Positions 8,856-18,148 of a stretch of DNA of 64,000 bases are shown here, piece by piece; positions within the stretch are counted from its first letter, which is position 1, and each line of letters begins with the position of its first letter. This DNA comes from Flavobacteriaceae bacterium NBU2977 (GTDB lineage: Bacteria; Bacteroidota; Bacteroidia; Flavobacteriales; Flavobacteriaceae), in assembly GCA_019931105.1 (NCBI GenBank), contig JAIOUW010000002.1, positions 806,001-870,000 on the forward strand. Direction: 5' to 3'. A model generated the notes under the pieces. It made no database searches. It was not told the origin of the DNA and saw nothing but the letters and a program-made list of their open reading frames with translations. A program made the position numbers and the translations under genes.

Positions 8856-10364
8856 GTGAAGAAATCAATATTGTACCTAATGCTTTTAGCATTGCCGGTG
8901 CTGGGTTGCAAACAAAAATCCACGGACCAAAATATCAAAAACGAAACTTACGAAAATTCACCCACCGATTTAACCTTTGATTCGTCAAACGAAGAATTGA
9001 CAAATGCATTTATATGGGCAAAGGATAAGGCCCTATCGTATGTTCACGATGGCGCGGATCCCGTAGGATTATGGTACGAGGCCGCCCTACCCAACCGTGA
9101 AGCCTTCTGCATGCGAGATATTTCGCATCAGGCCATCGGCGCCGAAATTTTAGGGCTTAGCGACCATAACTATAACATGTTTCTAAAATTTGCACAAAAT
9201 ATCAATGCGGAAAAAGATTACTGCTCGTATTGGGAAATCAATCGATACGATCGGCCCGCACCGGTCGATTATGAAAACGATTCAGACTTTTGGTATAACC
9301 TGCCCGCCAACTTCGATATTATCTTCAATGCCCATCGCCTTTACAATTGGACGGGCAATAAGGCCTACCTCGAAAACAAAGAGTTGCAAAATTTCTATAG
9401 CTTAAGCATGAATGAATATGTAGATCATTGGGATCTCGGGCATGAAGAGGTCTTGAACAGAAATAGGAATCTGCATGTAAAAGTCAAGGATAGTTCTCGA
9501 TTCGGAAATAAGCGAGGGATACCCACCTATAATGAAGGAGGCAGGGGCGACACTCAATTGGGAATCGACATGACGGCTTCGCTAATAGCAGCCTACAAAG
9601 CGTATGCCGAGTTGTTAAGACTGCAAGGAAATTTAGGCGAGGGCGACCACTTTAAATCGAAGGTCGAAGACGAACTTCAATTTCTGCATGACTTTTGGTG
9701 GGACAAGGAGCGAAAAGAATTTCGTTCTATTTTATACGATAGCGGGCAATTCGATTATTTTATGGTCGGCGATAATCAGGCCTTTTTGCACTACCTACTC
9801 TATTTTGATGTGCTTATCAATCAGGATAATATCACCGACATCATAGATGCCTACGCCCAAAATTTTGATAGGTTGATTGTCGAGCTTAAATCATATCTGC
9901 CCATACTTTTCTACGAAAATGGACGGTGGGCATTGGCCAACCGAACCATAATCGATTTATGCAGTGTAGAAAACAAACGTAGGGACTATCCTGAAAACTC
10001 TTTTACCATCATCGAACATCTAACCCGAGGACTCATGGGAATAAATGTGGAAGCCGAAACAAATACTTTTACCACGAGCCCTAGAATCGAAAGTGAAGAA
10101 GAATGGGCCGAAATGAAGTACATTCCCGTTCTCTCTAATAAAATTGCCGTGAAACACCACGGAACTACGAAAACGGTTACCACCAATCTACAAGGTAGGT
10201 CTATCGACTGGGTCGCCGAAATACCGGGCGAACATGAATTCCTATACCTGAACGGCAAAAAAATCAAATGTCATCAAAAAAATGTAAACGGAAGGACAGT
10301 TTCTTATTATAAGGTTACGCTTGAGGAAAGTGACGCAATGGTCGTTTCGGTACATACTCAATAA
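8856..10364 (+). CDS. Lipoprotein with six-hairpin glycosidase-like fold
   Basis: 502 residues from a GTG start. The lipobox LPVLGC ends at Cys18. The sequence looks like an (alpha/alpha)6 glycosidase barrel, with repeated aromatic/acidic helices (NREAFCMRDISHQ, GDTQLGIDMTASLIAAYKAY, FWWDKERKEF) and a C-terminal beta domain, as in GH78-like and unclassified six-hairpin enzymes. The RD of residues 87-88 and several conserved-looking Asp/Glu are candidate catalytic acids; this is inference. It opens a two-gene unit with the M81 lipoprotein 20 nt downstream and is divergent from the GMC dehydrogenase. Confidence 0.65.
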   Translation: MKKSILYLMLLALPVLGCKQKSTDQNIKNETYENSPTDLTFDSSNEELTNAFIWAKDKALSYVHDGADPVGLWYEAALPNREAFCMRDISHQAIGAEILGLSDHNYNMFLKFAQNINAEKDYCSYWEINRYDRPAPVDYENDSDFWYNLPANFDIIFNAHRLYNWTGNKAYLENKELQNFYSLSMNEYVDHWDLGHEEVLNRNRNLHVKVKDSSRFGNKRGIPTYNEGGRGDTQLGIDMTASLIAAYKAYAELLRLQGNLGEGDHFKSKVEDELQFLHDFWWDKERKEFRSILYDSGQFDYFMVGDNQAFLHYLLYFDVLINQDNITDIIDAYAQNFDRLIVELKSYLPILFYENGRWALANRTIIDLCSVENKRRDYPENSFTIIEHLTRGLMGINVEAETNTFTTSPRIESEEEWAEMKYIPVLSNKIAVKHHGTTKTVTTNLQGRSIDWVAEIPGEHEFLYLNGKKIKCHQKNVNGRTVSYYKVTLEESDAMVVSVHTQ

Positions 10365-10384
10365 AAAATACACTTGTACAAACT

Positions 10385-11965
10385 ATGATCAAAGCAAAAA
10401 AAACAATATTCAAGACACTGCTTATTCTTATCGCGCTGAGCGGATGTAAGCAAAACCCCGAGAACAAGGAAAATGGGAATGGACTGCCAAGAATCGCTAT
10501 TGCCGGAATCGGCATAGAATCGAGCACCTTCTCCCCCGCCCAGACCCATGAAGAGGCTTTTCATGCTCGGATTGGGGATTCGATTTTCGGTCGTTACTCC
10601 TTTTTTGAAGAAGGTTCCGATATTCGAAAAAGAGCCGAGTGGATCCCCACCTTGTTGGGAAAATCGTTACCGGGAGGCATCGTTACCCGCGAGGCCTACG
10701 AATCAATGGTCAACAAAACTTTGGCAATGCTAAAGGAAAATGGACCATACGACGGCCTTTGGTTGGATATCCATGGGGCAATGAGCGTTGTCGGACTTCA
10801 AGATGCGGAAGGCGATCTGATCAAGCGAATCCGCGAGGTCATCGGTACGGATGTATTGGTCTCAACCTCAATGGACCTGCATGGCAATGTTTCGGAACAA
10901 TTGGCGGAACACTCAGACCTGATCACCTGCTATCGCATGGCACCACACGAGGATGCCCTCGAATCAAAGGAACGCTCCATTGTCAACTTATTGGATCGCT
11001 TGGAAAGCGGTAAAGGAAAGCCCAAATACAAGGCCTGGATTCCCGTTCCCATTTTACTTCCGGGCGAAAAGACCAGCACCCGTATCGAACCGGGTAAAAG
11101 CCTTTACGGTAAAATTCCTTCCGTGGCAGACCAAGAAGACATCGTCGATGCTGCCATTTGGATCGGCTATGCCTGGGCCGACGAACCACGAAACCATGCA
11201 GTGGTCATGGTTACCGGTGACGACAAAGAAAAAGTTGTTACGGGAGCGGAAAAATTGGCCAAGGCCTTTTGGGATGTGCGCAACGAATTCGAATTCGTGG
11301 CACCTGTCGCCACTTTGGATGAAAGCCTGAAAATGGCCCTCGCCAGTAGCGAGAATCCATTTATAATAAGTGATATGGGAGACAATCCTACGGCCGGAGG
11401 TGCAGGTGATGTCACGTGGACATTGCAAAAACTATTAAAAAGACCCGAGTTCAAAAAAGAGAACGGCCCCTCGCTGATCTACGCTTCGATACCCGGGCCC
11501 GAATTGATACAAGAGGCCCTGAAAGTGGGTGTTGGCGGAAAAGTTTCGGCCTTGGCCGGAGCCGCCGTCGATAACCGTTTTGCCCCGCCCCTACAACTCG
11601 AAGGTACCGTTACCGCAATCAAAGAAGGTGATCGCGATGCCGAAGTCGAAGTCGTGGTCAAAATCGGAAGTGCGAATGTCATCGTGACCAAAAAACGAAA
11701 ACCCTATCACCATGAAAAAGACTTTACCGATTTGGGACTAAACCCAAGGGAAACCGATATTGTCATCGTGAAAATCGGTTACCTCGTACCCGAATTGTAC
11801 GATATGCGAAAAGGTTGGATTATGGCCCTTACCCCTGGTGGTGTCGATCAAGATCTCGAACGATTGGGATACAAAAACATCAAAAGACCGATGTTTCCCT
11901 TGGATGCCGATATGCTAGATCCCGATTTATCGGCCAGATTGATACGGGCGTCCGATGAATTATAG
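10385..11965 (+). CDS. M81-family (MlrC/DUF1485-like) metallopeptidase lipoprotein
   Basis: 526 residues with a lipobox ending at Cys21 (IALSGC). The body matches the MlrC / DUF1485 family: GIGIESSTFSP near the start, then DIHGAM, STSMDLHGNVSEQ, and a glycine-rich ISDMGDNPTAGGAGDV, all thought to hold the Zn site. MlrC of microcystin degraders cleaves small linear peptides; most relatives have no known substrate. Being an exported lipoprotein next to a glycosidase-like lipoprotein is notable. Confidence 0.85.
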   Translation: MIKAKKTIFKTLLILIALSGCKQNPENKENGNGLPRIAIAGIGIESSTFSPAQTHEEAFHARIGDSIFGRYSFFEEGSDIRKRAEWIPTLLGKSLPGGIVTREAYESMVNKTLAMLKENGPYDGLWLDIHGAMSVVGLQDAEGDLIKRIREVIGTDVLVSTSMDLHGNVSEQLAEHSDLITCYRMAPHEDALESKERSIVNLLDRLESGKGKPKYKAWIPVPILLPGEKTSTRIEPGKSLYGKIPSVADQEDIVDAAIWIGYAWADEPRNHAVVMVTGDDKEKVVTGAEKLAKAFWDVRNEFEFVAPVATLDESLKMALASSENPFIISDMGDNPTAGGAGDVTWTLQKLLKRPEFKKENGPSLIYASIPGPELIQEALKVGVGGKVSALAGAAVDNRFAPPLQLEGTVTAIKEGDRDAEVEVVVKIGSANVIVTKKRKPYHHEKDFTDLGLNPRETDIVIVKIGYLVPELYDMRKGWIMALTPGGVDQDLERLGYKNIKRPMFPLDADMLDPDLSARLIRASDEL

Positions 11966-11970
11966 ATAAT

Positions 11971-12624
11971 CTAAACCGTAACCGCTTTGTTCAGATAGCG
12001 TCGAAAAGGAAGCATTTCGTTATAAATCTTGATCACTTTTTCCTCGAAATCATCTTTAAGAACTTCCTTTGAAGAGAATTCGGTAGCGACGGCAAATGTC
12101 TTGTTGCGCAATAAATCGATATGTGGGTGGTCGTTCGTAAAACCCTTAGGGACATTGGTCAATTTCACATCTTCGTAAAGTCCTCCAAAAAGGTCTTTAA
12201 AGGACTTTTTATCAAGGATTTTTTTTAATTCTTCCCCATCGTAATCGATCGCATCGCGAATGCTTTTCAAGGTCTTGGGACCCGGCCGCCAAAAACCACC
12301 GGCCATGATGGATCTTTCGATACCTATTTCGATATAAAAATCCCCCGTTCCAGGACGTTTGTCGAATCCTGCGCCAAAGTGATCCTTATAAATCGGTTTA
12401 TGCGGGTGGAACATCAAATTATTGTTGATCCGATTGATTCCTTTTTTGCCCGGGGTATCATAATATTCATCATCGATCGTGGCCAATTTTGCGTTCATTC
12501 TGTCCAACCACGAAATGTAGTCATCCCGGACATCCTTATACCACTTTCGGTTTTGGTCCATCCATTCTTTACTATTATTTTTTTGAAGTGCCCTTAGAAA
12601 GTCGATAAGGTTTTTGAAATCCAT
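11971..12624 (-). CDS. DUF2461 domain protein
   Basis: 217 residues matching DUF2461 across nearly the full length. Recognisable segments are the N-terminal ALQKNNSKEWMDQNRKWY, the central NNLMFHPHKPIYKDHFGAG and ERSIMAGGFWRPGP. No signal peptide, so cytosolic. The family has no assigned biochemical function. Convergent with the M81 gene, 5 nt between stops. Confidence 0.88.
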   Translation of the reverse strand: MDFKNLIDFLRALQKNNSKEWMDQNRKWYKDVRDDYISWLDRMNAKLATIDDEYYDTPGKKGINRINNNLMFHPHKPIYKDHFGAGFDKRPGTGDFYIEIGIERSIMAGGFWRPGPKTLKSIRDAIDYDGEELKKILDKKSFKDLFGGLYEDVKLTNVPKGFTNDHPHIDLLRNKTFAVATEFSSKEVLKDDFEEKVIKIYNEMLPFRRYLNKAVTV

Positions 12625-12806
12625 TTAATTTGGTTGTTGGCTTTTGCCGTTAGCTTCTGGCCTCTAGTTTCTGGCCTCTGGCTTTTGGATTTTCGCCTTA
12701 CGCTAATCGCCAATTCTTCATTTTAAGTGCTTATTCAAACTGCGTACGGCTTACTGTTTACTGCCTACTGCTTAAACTTATCATTTAACTCTTTACTCTT
12801 AATCAT
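12625..12806. repeat. Degenerate 7-bp repeat tract
   Basis: Intergenic DNA upstream of the DUF2461 gene and downstream of the AIM24-like gene. It consists of decayed heptamer-like units (ctggctt, ctggcct, tttctgg, then ttactgc, ctactgc). It looks like an older version of the 4.6-kb array. No gene is seen in it. Confidence 0.6.
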
Positions 12807-13604
12807 TTAAAACCGGTTATCCCCACCGACAATATCGCCCAGGGTACCTAAAATGCTTCCTTCTCCTTTATCCTTGCCGCCTCTCGGAACCGAAGCCAGA
12901 ACACGACCTGCCAACCTGCTGAAAGGCAATGACTGAATATAGACCGTACCCGGACCACGGAGTGTCGCAAAGAATAGTCCCTCGCCTCCAAAAACTGTAT
13001 TTCTTATGCCGCCGACAAATTCAATGTCATAATCTACGGTTTGTGAAAAGCCGACTATACAACCTGTATCTACTTTTAAGACTTCTCCGGGGGCCAAAAC
13101 TTTCTTGGCAAGGGTTCCGCCCGCATGTACAAAGGCCATGCCGTCACCTTCCAATTTCTGCATGATAAAACCTTCGCCTCCAAAAAGTCCGCGGCCGAGC
13201 CTCTTGGAGAATTCGATGCCCACCGAAACCCCTTTGGCGGCACATAAAAAGGCATCTTTCTGGCAAATGAACTTTCCGTTTTCTTCAGATAGATCGATGG
13301 CCTTTATCTTTCCCGGATATGGTGAGGCGAAACTGACCTGCTTTTTGCCTTGACCAACATTTAAAAATGCGGTCATGAACAGACTCTCCCCCGTCAGCAC
13401 ACGTTTGCCCGCGGAAAAAATCTTTCCGAGAACACTGTTGTCCTGATTCGACCCGTCCCCAAAAATCGTATCCATCTTAATATCGGAATCCATCATCATA
13501 AAACTTCCCGCTTCGGCCACAACGGCCTCTTGTGGGTCGAGTTCGATCTCGACGTACTGCATTTCTTCCCCGTAAATCTCGTAATCTATTTCGTGTGCGT
13601 TCAT
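12807..13604 (-). CDS. AIM24/TIGR00266-family protein
   Basis: 265 residues with the features of the TIGR00266/AIM24 family: MQYVEIELDPQEAVVAEAGSF near the N-terminus, a central Gly-rich FGGEGFIMQKLEGDG, and IQSLPFSRLAGRV near the end. It is built of repeated beta strands and is soluble with no signal. Mitochondrial AIM24 supports cristae organisation; bacterial members are of unknown role. Confidence 0.9.
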   Translation of the reverse strand: MNAHEIDYEIYGEEMQYVEIELDPQEAVVAEAGSFMMMDSDIKMDTIFGDGSNQDNSVLGKIFSAGKRVLTGESLFMTAFLNVGQGKKQVSFASPYPGKIKAIDLSEENGKFICQKDAFLCAAKGVSVGIEFSKRLGRGLFGGEGFIMQKLEGDGMAFVHAGGTLAKKVLAPGEVLKVDTGCIVGFSQTVDYDIEFVGGIRNTVFGGEGLFFATLRGPGTVYIQSLPFSRLAGRVLASVPRGGKDKGEGSILGTLGDIVGGDNRF

Positions 13605-13618
13605 TTTAATAGTTTTTT

Positions 13619-13762
13619 GTTGATAATTGTTAGTTGTCAGTTGTGTTTGAAATGTTACAAATGAAACTAGCTTTTTTTACATTCTTGATTGAAAAGCTGA
13701 ATCATTTCTAATAAGTGACAATAAGGTTGAACACTATCAACCGACAACTATCAACAATCAAC
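13619..13762. repeat. Imperfect inverted repeat pair, about 25-bp arms
   Basis: The left arm (13619-13643) begins GTTGAT and ends AGTTGTCAGTTG. The right arm (13738-13762) is its reverse complement with a few changes. Arms are about 95 bp apart and bracket the non-coding gap. The right arm overlaps the end of the DUF4442 gene and contains its stop codon. Confidence 0.75.
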
Positions 13763-14216
13763 CGTTTTTTACCCTAACCGTCCACTCAAAGTTAAAGGTA
13801 CTCACCACTACACCATCTTCATTGACCCCTATGGACTTCATCCAAATGGTTTCCCCCTCCCCTGTTTCTATGGTTTTCTTTATCGCTGCATCGACCTCGT
13901 GTCCCTGATTACAGGTAAAGGTAATCCTACCTGTGGCCTTTTTCATAAAACTGGCATTATTGTTCAATACGAGCATTGAAATTTTCTTTCCACTTTGCTG
14001 GATCTGTCGCATCACCAGCGCTCCCGTAGTCAATTCAGCGGCCATACCCTGAACGGCCCAGAACATAGAACGAAACGGATTCTGGTTGATCCATTTGTGC
14101 TTTACGGTAGCTACGCAAGTGGTATCGTCGAGTCGTTTTACGCGAATTCCGCACCACCAAACCGATGGAAGTTTAAAAAAGTTGAACGAATTTATCGTTT
14201 TGGGAGTCATGCTCAT
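13758..14216 (-). CDS. DUF4442 hotdog-fold protein (thioesterase-like)
   Basis: 152 residues matching DUF4442, a hotdog-fold family related to acyl-CoA thioesterases. Typical are the HKWINQNPFRSMFWAVQG segment and the following MAAELTTGALVM. The hotdog Asn/Asp catalytic position is not clear, so activity is unproven. Cytosolic. Its last codon and stop lie in an inverted-repeat arm. Divergent from the DUF4870 gene. Confidence 0.82.
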   Translation of the reverse strand: MSMTPKTINSFNFFKLPSVWWCGIRVKRLDDTTCVATVKHKWINQNPFRSMFWAVQGMAAELTTGALVMRQIQQSGKKISMLVLNNNASFMKKATGRITFTCNQGHEVDAAIKKTIETGEGETIWMKSIGVNEDGVVVSTFNFEWTVRVKNG

Positions 14217-14329
14217 AATTGCATTCGATTTTATCCAAAAGTATTGAATTTACTTGTATTTCAAGAGATTTATTAGCAAAACAGGCATAAATTACAATGT
14301 TAATATTTTGTTAATTTTTAGTACTTTGT

Positions 14330-14362
14330 TTTGCATAGTACCTTCTTTCGGATATATATTTG
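14330..14362 (+). promoter_or_regulatory. Bacteroidota-type promoter for the DUF4870 gene
   Basis: TATATTTG at 14355-14362 is an exact TAnnTTTG -7 element. A TTTG at 14330-14333, 21 nt upstream, serves as the -33 element. The start codon lies 19 nt after the -7 box. Confidence 0.65.
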
Positions 14363-14381
14363 CATAAGAAATTACTAAGCT

Positions 14382-14852
14382 ATGACAGATACATTGACCA
14401 AGCACGAAAGAAATTTGTCCGCGATCATACACGCGTCGACCCTTTCAAAGTACTTCATTCCCTTTGGTAACTTTTTGCTACCGTTGGTACTTTGGACGGC
14501 CAATAAGAACGATCATGACTTTGTCGATCACAATGGCAAGCAGGCCTTGAATTTTCAGATCAGCATTTTATTATATGGCGTGGTCATGGCGTCGATTACA
14601 GCAATCTTGTTTTTTGTCTTTGCCTTTGAGTTCGTTGGTTTCATCGACATTTTTGATGTGAACCGGCATGATATATCCGAGTTCAGTCACCATCATTCAG
14701 GTATGGGCATTCATATCGCTTTCATGGTAGCAGCAATAATCATCGGCGTCGGGCTCTTGGTCTTGGATATCGTCTGTACTATTTTGGCGACTTTGAAAAG
14801 CGGCCAGGGCGAAAAGTATGTATATCCGTTCACTATCAATTTTATCAAATAA
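14382..14852 (+). CDS. DUF4870 small membrane protein
   Basis: 156 residues. An N-terminal soluble segment is followed by FIPFGNFLLPLVLW, NGKQALNFQISILLYGVV and two more hydrophobic segments (about 62-85 and 110-138), giving roughly three to four membrane helices as in DUF4870/Tic20-like proteins. The His-rich linker (HHHSGMGIH) between the last helices is a local feature. Function is unknown. It precedes the PadR-PspC group, which suggests a membrane-stress context. Confidence 0.85.
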   Translation: MTDTLTKHERNLSAIIHASTLSKYFIPFGNFLLPLVLWTANKNDHDFVDHNGKQALNFQISILLYGVVMASITAILFFVFAFEFVGFIDIFDVNRHDISEFSHHHSGMGIHIAFMVAAIIIGVGLLVLDIVCTILATLKSGQGEKYVYPFTINFIK

Positions 14853-15078
14853 AGGGCTTGGCCCACTTAAAAAGAAGAATCATCAATCAAAAGGGTCTTA
14901 ATCACGCCCAAATAGGAGTTTAATCATCAATCAATTAGGACGTTTATTCATCAGCTTGCCCGCTGCAAGGCGGAATCAAAAAACGAACAGTTAAACTATG
15001 CGGACCATTATTTCAGATGTATTGGAAAAAAGTTCCCTCGAAAAAGGGAAGGTCGGGCGTAAAAAGAAGAAAGAAATT

Positions 15079-15414
15079 ATGAATGTAGAAAACACAAAGG
15101 CACAAATGCGCAAAGGGGTGTTGGAGTACTGCATACTGTCGATCCTTAACGGAAAGGACAAATATGCTTCCGAGATTCTGGATACCTTGAAAGATGCCAA
15201 GATGCTTGTCGTCGAAGGCACTATCTACCCCCTATTGACCCGATTGAAGAATGCGGGACTTCTCAACTACCGTTGGGAAGAATCGACTTCGGGGCCACCG
15301 AGAAAATACTATACGTTGACCGAAACCGGTAAACTTTTCCTCAAGGAACTGGATACCACTTGGGACGAATTACGAAATGCCACCAACGTGGTGACCAATG
15401 CAAAAAACAGCTAA
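15079..15414 (+). CDS. PadR-family transcriptional regulator
   Basis: 111 residues from the ATG at 15079, which follows an A/G-rich stretch. An in-frame ATG 27 codons upstream gives a Lys-rich tail unlike the family and is not used. The winged-helix core KGVLEYCILSILNGKDKYAS, the EGTIYPLLTRLKNAGLL wing helix and YYTLTETGK are classic PadR. In Flavobacteria a short PadR repressor often sits directly before a PspC gene; here the gap is 2 nt, so it probably controls this operon. Confidence 0.93.
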   Translation: MNVENTKAQMRKGVLEYCILSILNGKDKYASEILDTLKDAKMLVVEGTIYPLLTRLKNAGLLNYRWEESTSGPPRKYYTLTETGKLFLKELDTTWDELRNATNVVTNAKNS

Positions 15415-15416
15415 AA

Positions 15417-17210
15417 ATGAACAAGACAGTAAATATAAATCTAGCGAACACACTTTTTCATATCGATGAACAAGCGTACAATAAGATGAGGCGCTACCTT
15501 GAATCGATAAAACGCTCATTTGCCAACACCCCCGGCAGCGATGAAATAATGGCCGATATTGAGGCAAGGATCGCAGAGCTTTTCTACGAAAAACTCGAAA
15601 ACGAGCGCCAGGTAATCACCGAAAAAGAAGTCGACGTGGTCATTTCTATCATGGGGCAACCCGAAGATTACATGGTCGATGAAGACATCTTCGAAGATGA
15701 ACCAAAAGCCAAAAGAACCAATGAAGGCAGTGCAAGGAGGACTAAAAAACTATACCGCGACACCGAATCGAAATACGTCGCGGGCGTTTCCTCGGGGCTC
15801 GGACACTATTTTGGCATCGACGCCATTTGGATACGATTGCTTTGGATCTTCTTGACCCTTGGATCAGGCGGAGGTTTTATTCTGATCTACGGACTTCTTT
15901 GGATACTGATTCCCGAAGCGGCCACGACCTCACAAAAATTGGATATGCGCGGCGAGGCCATAAACATCAGCAACATCGAGCGAAAAGTAAAGGAAGGGTT
16001 CGAAGAAGTAGCCGATCGTGTTAAAAGTGTCGATTACGAAGGCATGGGCAAAAAAGTAAAAAGCAGTGGAAAGACTTTTTTCGATACCCTGGGTGATATC
16101 ATCATGTTCTTTTTCAAGATTATCGGAAAGTTCATCGGTATCTTATTGATCATCATCGGTGCAGCGACCATAATCGGGTTGTTCATCGGGTTGTTCACGG
16201 TAGGTATTGTTGGTATGGTCAATATTCCAGGGGTTGACTTCTATAATATCGTCAATGCGACCAATACGCCTATGTGGTTGGTATCCTTGCTTGGGTTTTT
16301 CGCCATCGGGATCCCTTTTTTCTTCCTCCTGTACCTCGGGCTGAAGATATTGGTAAACAACCTAAAGTCGATTGGAAACATTGCCAAGTTCTCACTTTTG
16401 GGCCTTTGGTTGATCTCTTTGATCACTTTGATCGTTCTAGGTGTAAAAGAAGCGGCCGCCCATGCCTATTCGGGAAGCACAACTACTGAAAACGAACTTG
16501 TCTTTCAGCAGCCCATCGATACCTTGAACATTGTAATGCGGGCTTCCGATATTCAAGATGACGGCAATCGCATCGGTATCAATGGTATGGTATTGAACTT
16601 CAATGAAGAAGGACAGGAAATATTAGTATCGGAGGATGTTAGGATTTCCCTAAAAAAATCGAAGGATACGATCGCTAGGCTAGAGATCAGAAAAAATGCC
16701 GATGGAAGTTCCTTTCAAAATGCAAAGGAGACCGCCGAAAACATAGATTATTCCTATACAATAGAAGGAAACAGCATCGTATTCGATAACTTCTTGACCA
16801 CCCCGCGAGAAAATAAGTTCAAAGACCAAGAAGTCAGAATAAACCTTTATTTGCCCGTCGGGACCATCATCGACTATGATCGTTCAAATGGCCGCTGCAG
16901 AGCGCTTCACGCCAACAATGATAGAGATATGGACGGATGCGGGTTTGATGACTATCTCTGGAAGTTGAGCCCCCAAGGCGAGTGGATCTGCCAAAACTGT
17001 CCAGAATTCGAAAGCGACGATGATGAAGATAACAATCACATTCGAATCGATGCCGATGGTGTGGATATCGACATCAAAGACAATGGTGATTCGTTCAAAA
17101 TGAAAATCGACGAAGATGGTGTAGAGATGAGGGCCAAGGACAGCCAAGATAGCGTGAACATCAATGTAAATGGCAGGGGCGTGAAAATCGATGCGGGTGA
17201 CAACCGTTGA
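15417..17210 (+). CDS. PspC-domain membrane protein
   Basis: 597 residues from the ATG at 15417, 2 nt after the PadR stop. It has an N-terminal soluble helical domain (about 1-85), a PspC domain (about 110-170; KYVAGVSSGLGHYFGID then a membrane helix), and three or four further membrane helices to about residue 350. A large beta-rich domain follows, ending in repeats alternating Asp/Gly with hydrophobics (about 540-595). PspC senses or reacts to inner-membrane stress in the phage-shock system; the C-terminal domain is typical of Bacteroidota versions. A role in envelope stress is inferred from family and neighbours. Confidence 0.88.
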   Translation: MNKTVNINLANTLFHIDEQAYNKMRRYLESIKRSFANTPGSDEIMADIEARIAELFYEKLENERQVITEKEVDVVISIMGQPEDYMVDEDIFEDEPKAKRTNEGSARRTKKLYRDTESKYVAGVSSGLGHYFGIDAIWIRLLWIFLTLGSGGGFILIYGLLWILIPEAATTSQKLDMRGEAINISNIERKVKEGFEEVADRVKSVDYEGMGKKVKSSGKTFFDTLGDIIMFFFKIIGKFIGILLIIIGAATIIGLFIGLFTVGIVGMVNIPGVDFYNIVNATNTPMWLVSLLGFFAIGIPFFFLLYLGLKILVNNLKSIGNIAKFSLLGLWLISLITLIVLGVKEAAAHAYSGSTTTENELVFQQPIDTLNIVMRASDIQDDGNRIGINGMVLNFNEEGQEILVSEDVRISLKKSKDTIARLEIRKNADGSSFQNAKETAENIDYSYTIEGNSIVFDNFLTTPRENKFKDQEVRINLYLPVGTIIDYDRSNGRCRALHANNDRDMDGCGFDDYLWKLSPQGEWICQNCPEFESDDDEDNNHIRIDADGVDIDIKDNGDSFKMKIDEDGVEMRAKDSQDSVNINVNGRGVKIDAGDNR

Positions 17211-17237
17211 TCACGGTTCATACCGATAATTTGACAG

Positions 17238-17252
17238 TTCGGTTCGACCGAA
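17238..17252. other. Short palindrome after the PspC gene
   Basis: A 6-bp stem (TTCGGT / ACCGAA) with a 3-nt loop 27 nt after the stop codon. The downstream T run is poor (tttat), so termination is only possible, not likely. Confidence 0.3.
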
Positions 17253-17306
17253 TTTATAGCGAGAAATTTTAATACGACTTTTATATCAATCATAAAAACA
17301 ACTATC

Positions 17307-18038
17307 ATGACAACTTTAGCAAGAATTGCAATAGGCCTTATAATGGCTTTGATCCTATCCTCGTGTGGATTCGATATCAACTTTGGGGACTTTGGGACCG
17401 GCGTACGGGGCAACGGTGACGTAGTTACCGAAAACCGCGAAGTAACCGACGACTTCACCGAAGTACATGCCTCTGAAGGCATAGAAGTATATGTTACCCA
17501 AGCCAATGATTTTGAAATTTCGGTCGAGGCCGATGAAAACATTATCGATCTTATTGGAACCGACATCAAAAACGGAACGCTAAGAATACACGCCATTGAG
17601 AATATCAGCAGGGCCACCAAAAAGGTTTTTGTTTCCCTGCCCGATGTAACCGCTTTAAAGGGCACCAGTGGGTCTCATTTGATAACCCAGAACACGATTA
17701 AATCCGATAGACTCGAAATAGATGGCAATAGCGGTGCATTGTTGGATATCGAGATACAGGCCAACGAGGTGGATATCGATGCCAGTAGCGGGGCCAATCT
17801 AGACATAGGGGGCAGCGCACAAATGACTTACGTTGATGGTAGTAGCGGGGCGAACATCCATGCGAAAAACCTACACTCCGAAAACTGTAATGCTGAGGCC
17901 AGTAGCGGTTCGAACATAAGTATCGAAGTATCGGAAAGGCTTACGGCCAACGCTAGTAGCGGAGGAAACATCTCGTATTCGGGAGATCCGAACGTAACCA
18001 CCAAAAAATCGGTTTCCGGAAGCGTTCATAGAAATTAG
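17307..18038 (+). CDS. Head-GIN domain lipoprotein (DUF2807)
   Basis: 243 residues with a lipobox LSSC at Cys20, then a DUF2807 / head-GIN beta-solenoid. The second half has four to five short repeats of (A/G)SSG(A/S/G)N(I/L) spaced by about 15-20 residues, which predicts stacked beta turns. Such proteins are surface or periplasmic and sometimes labelled putative autotransporter adhesin, but their function is unknown. In Bacteroidota they commonly follow PadR-PspC genes, as here. Confidence 0.87.
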   Translation: MTTLARIAIGLIMALILSSCGFDINFGDFGTGVRGNGDVVTENREVTDDFTEVHASEGIEVYVTQANDFEISVEADENIIDLIGTDIKNGTLRIHAIENISRATKKVFVSLPDVTALKGTSGSHLITQNTIKSDRLEIDGNSGALLDIEIQANEVDIDASSGANLDIGGSAQMTYVDGSSGANIHAKNLHSENCNAEASSGSNISIEVSERLTANASSGGNISYSGDPNVTTKKSVSGSVHRN

Positions 18039-18069
18039 ACCAAGTTACAAAACCACCTAGCATATAAGG

Positions 18070-18098
18070 CCCAGATTCTTTTGAAGAACCTGGGTTTT
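18070..18098 (+). terminator. Likely terminator after the head-GIN gene
   Basis: An 11-bp stem with one mismatch (CCCAGATTCTT / AAGAACCTGGG) and a 3-nt loop, followed by four T, C, A and four T. Confidence 0.7.
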
Positions 18099-18148
18099 CA
18101 TTTTGTAGTAGCCAAGGTTTGGCTATATTAGTACAAACCATTTTTGCA

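Noticed and set aside
17036-17665. 209-residue open frame antisense to the PspC and head-GIN genes
   Set aside because: Mirrors the Asp/Gly and Ser-rich repeats of the real genes; overlaps them fully and has no family look.
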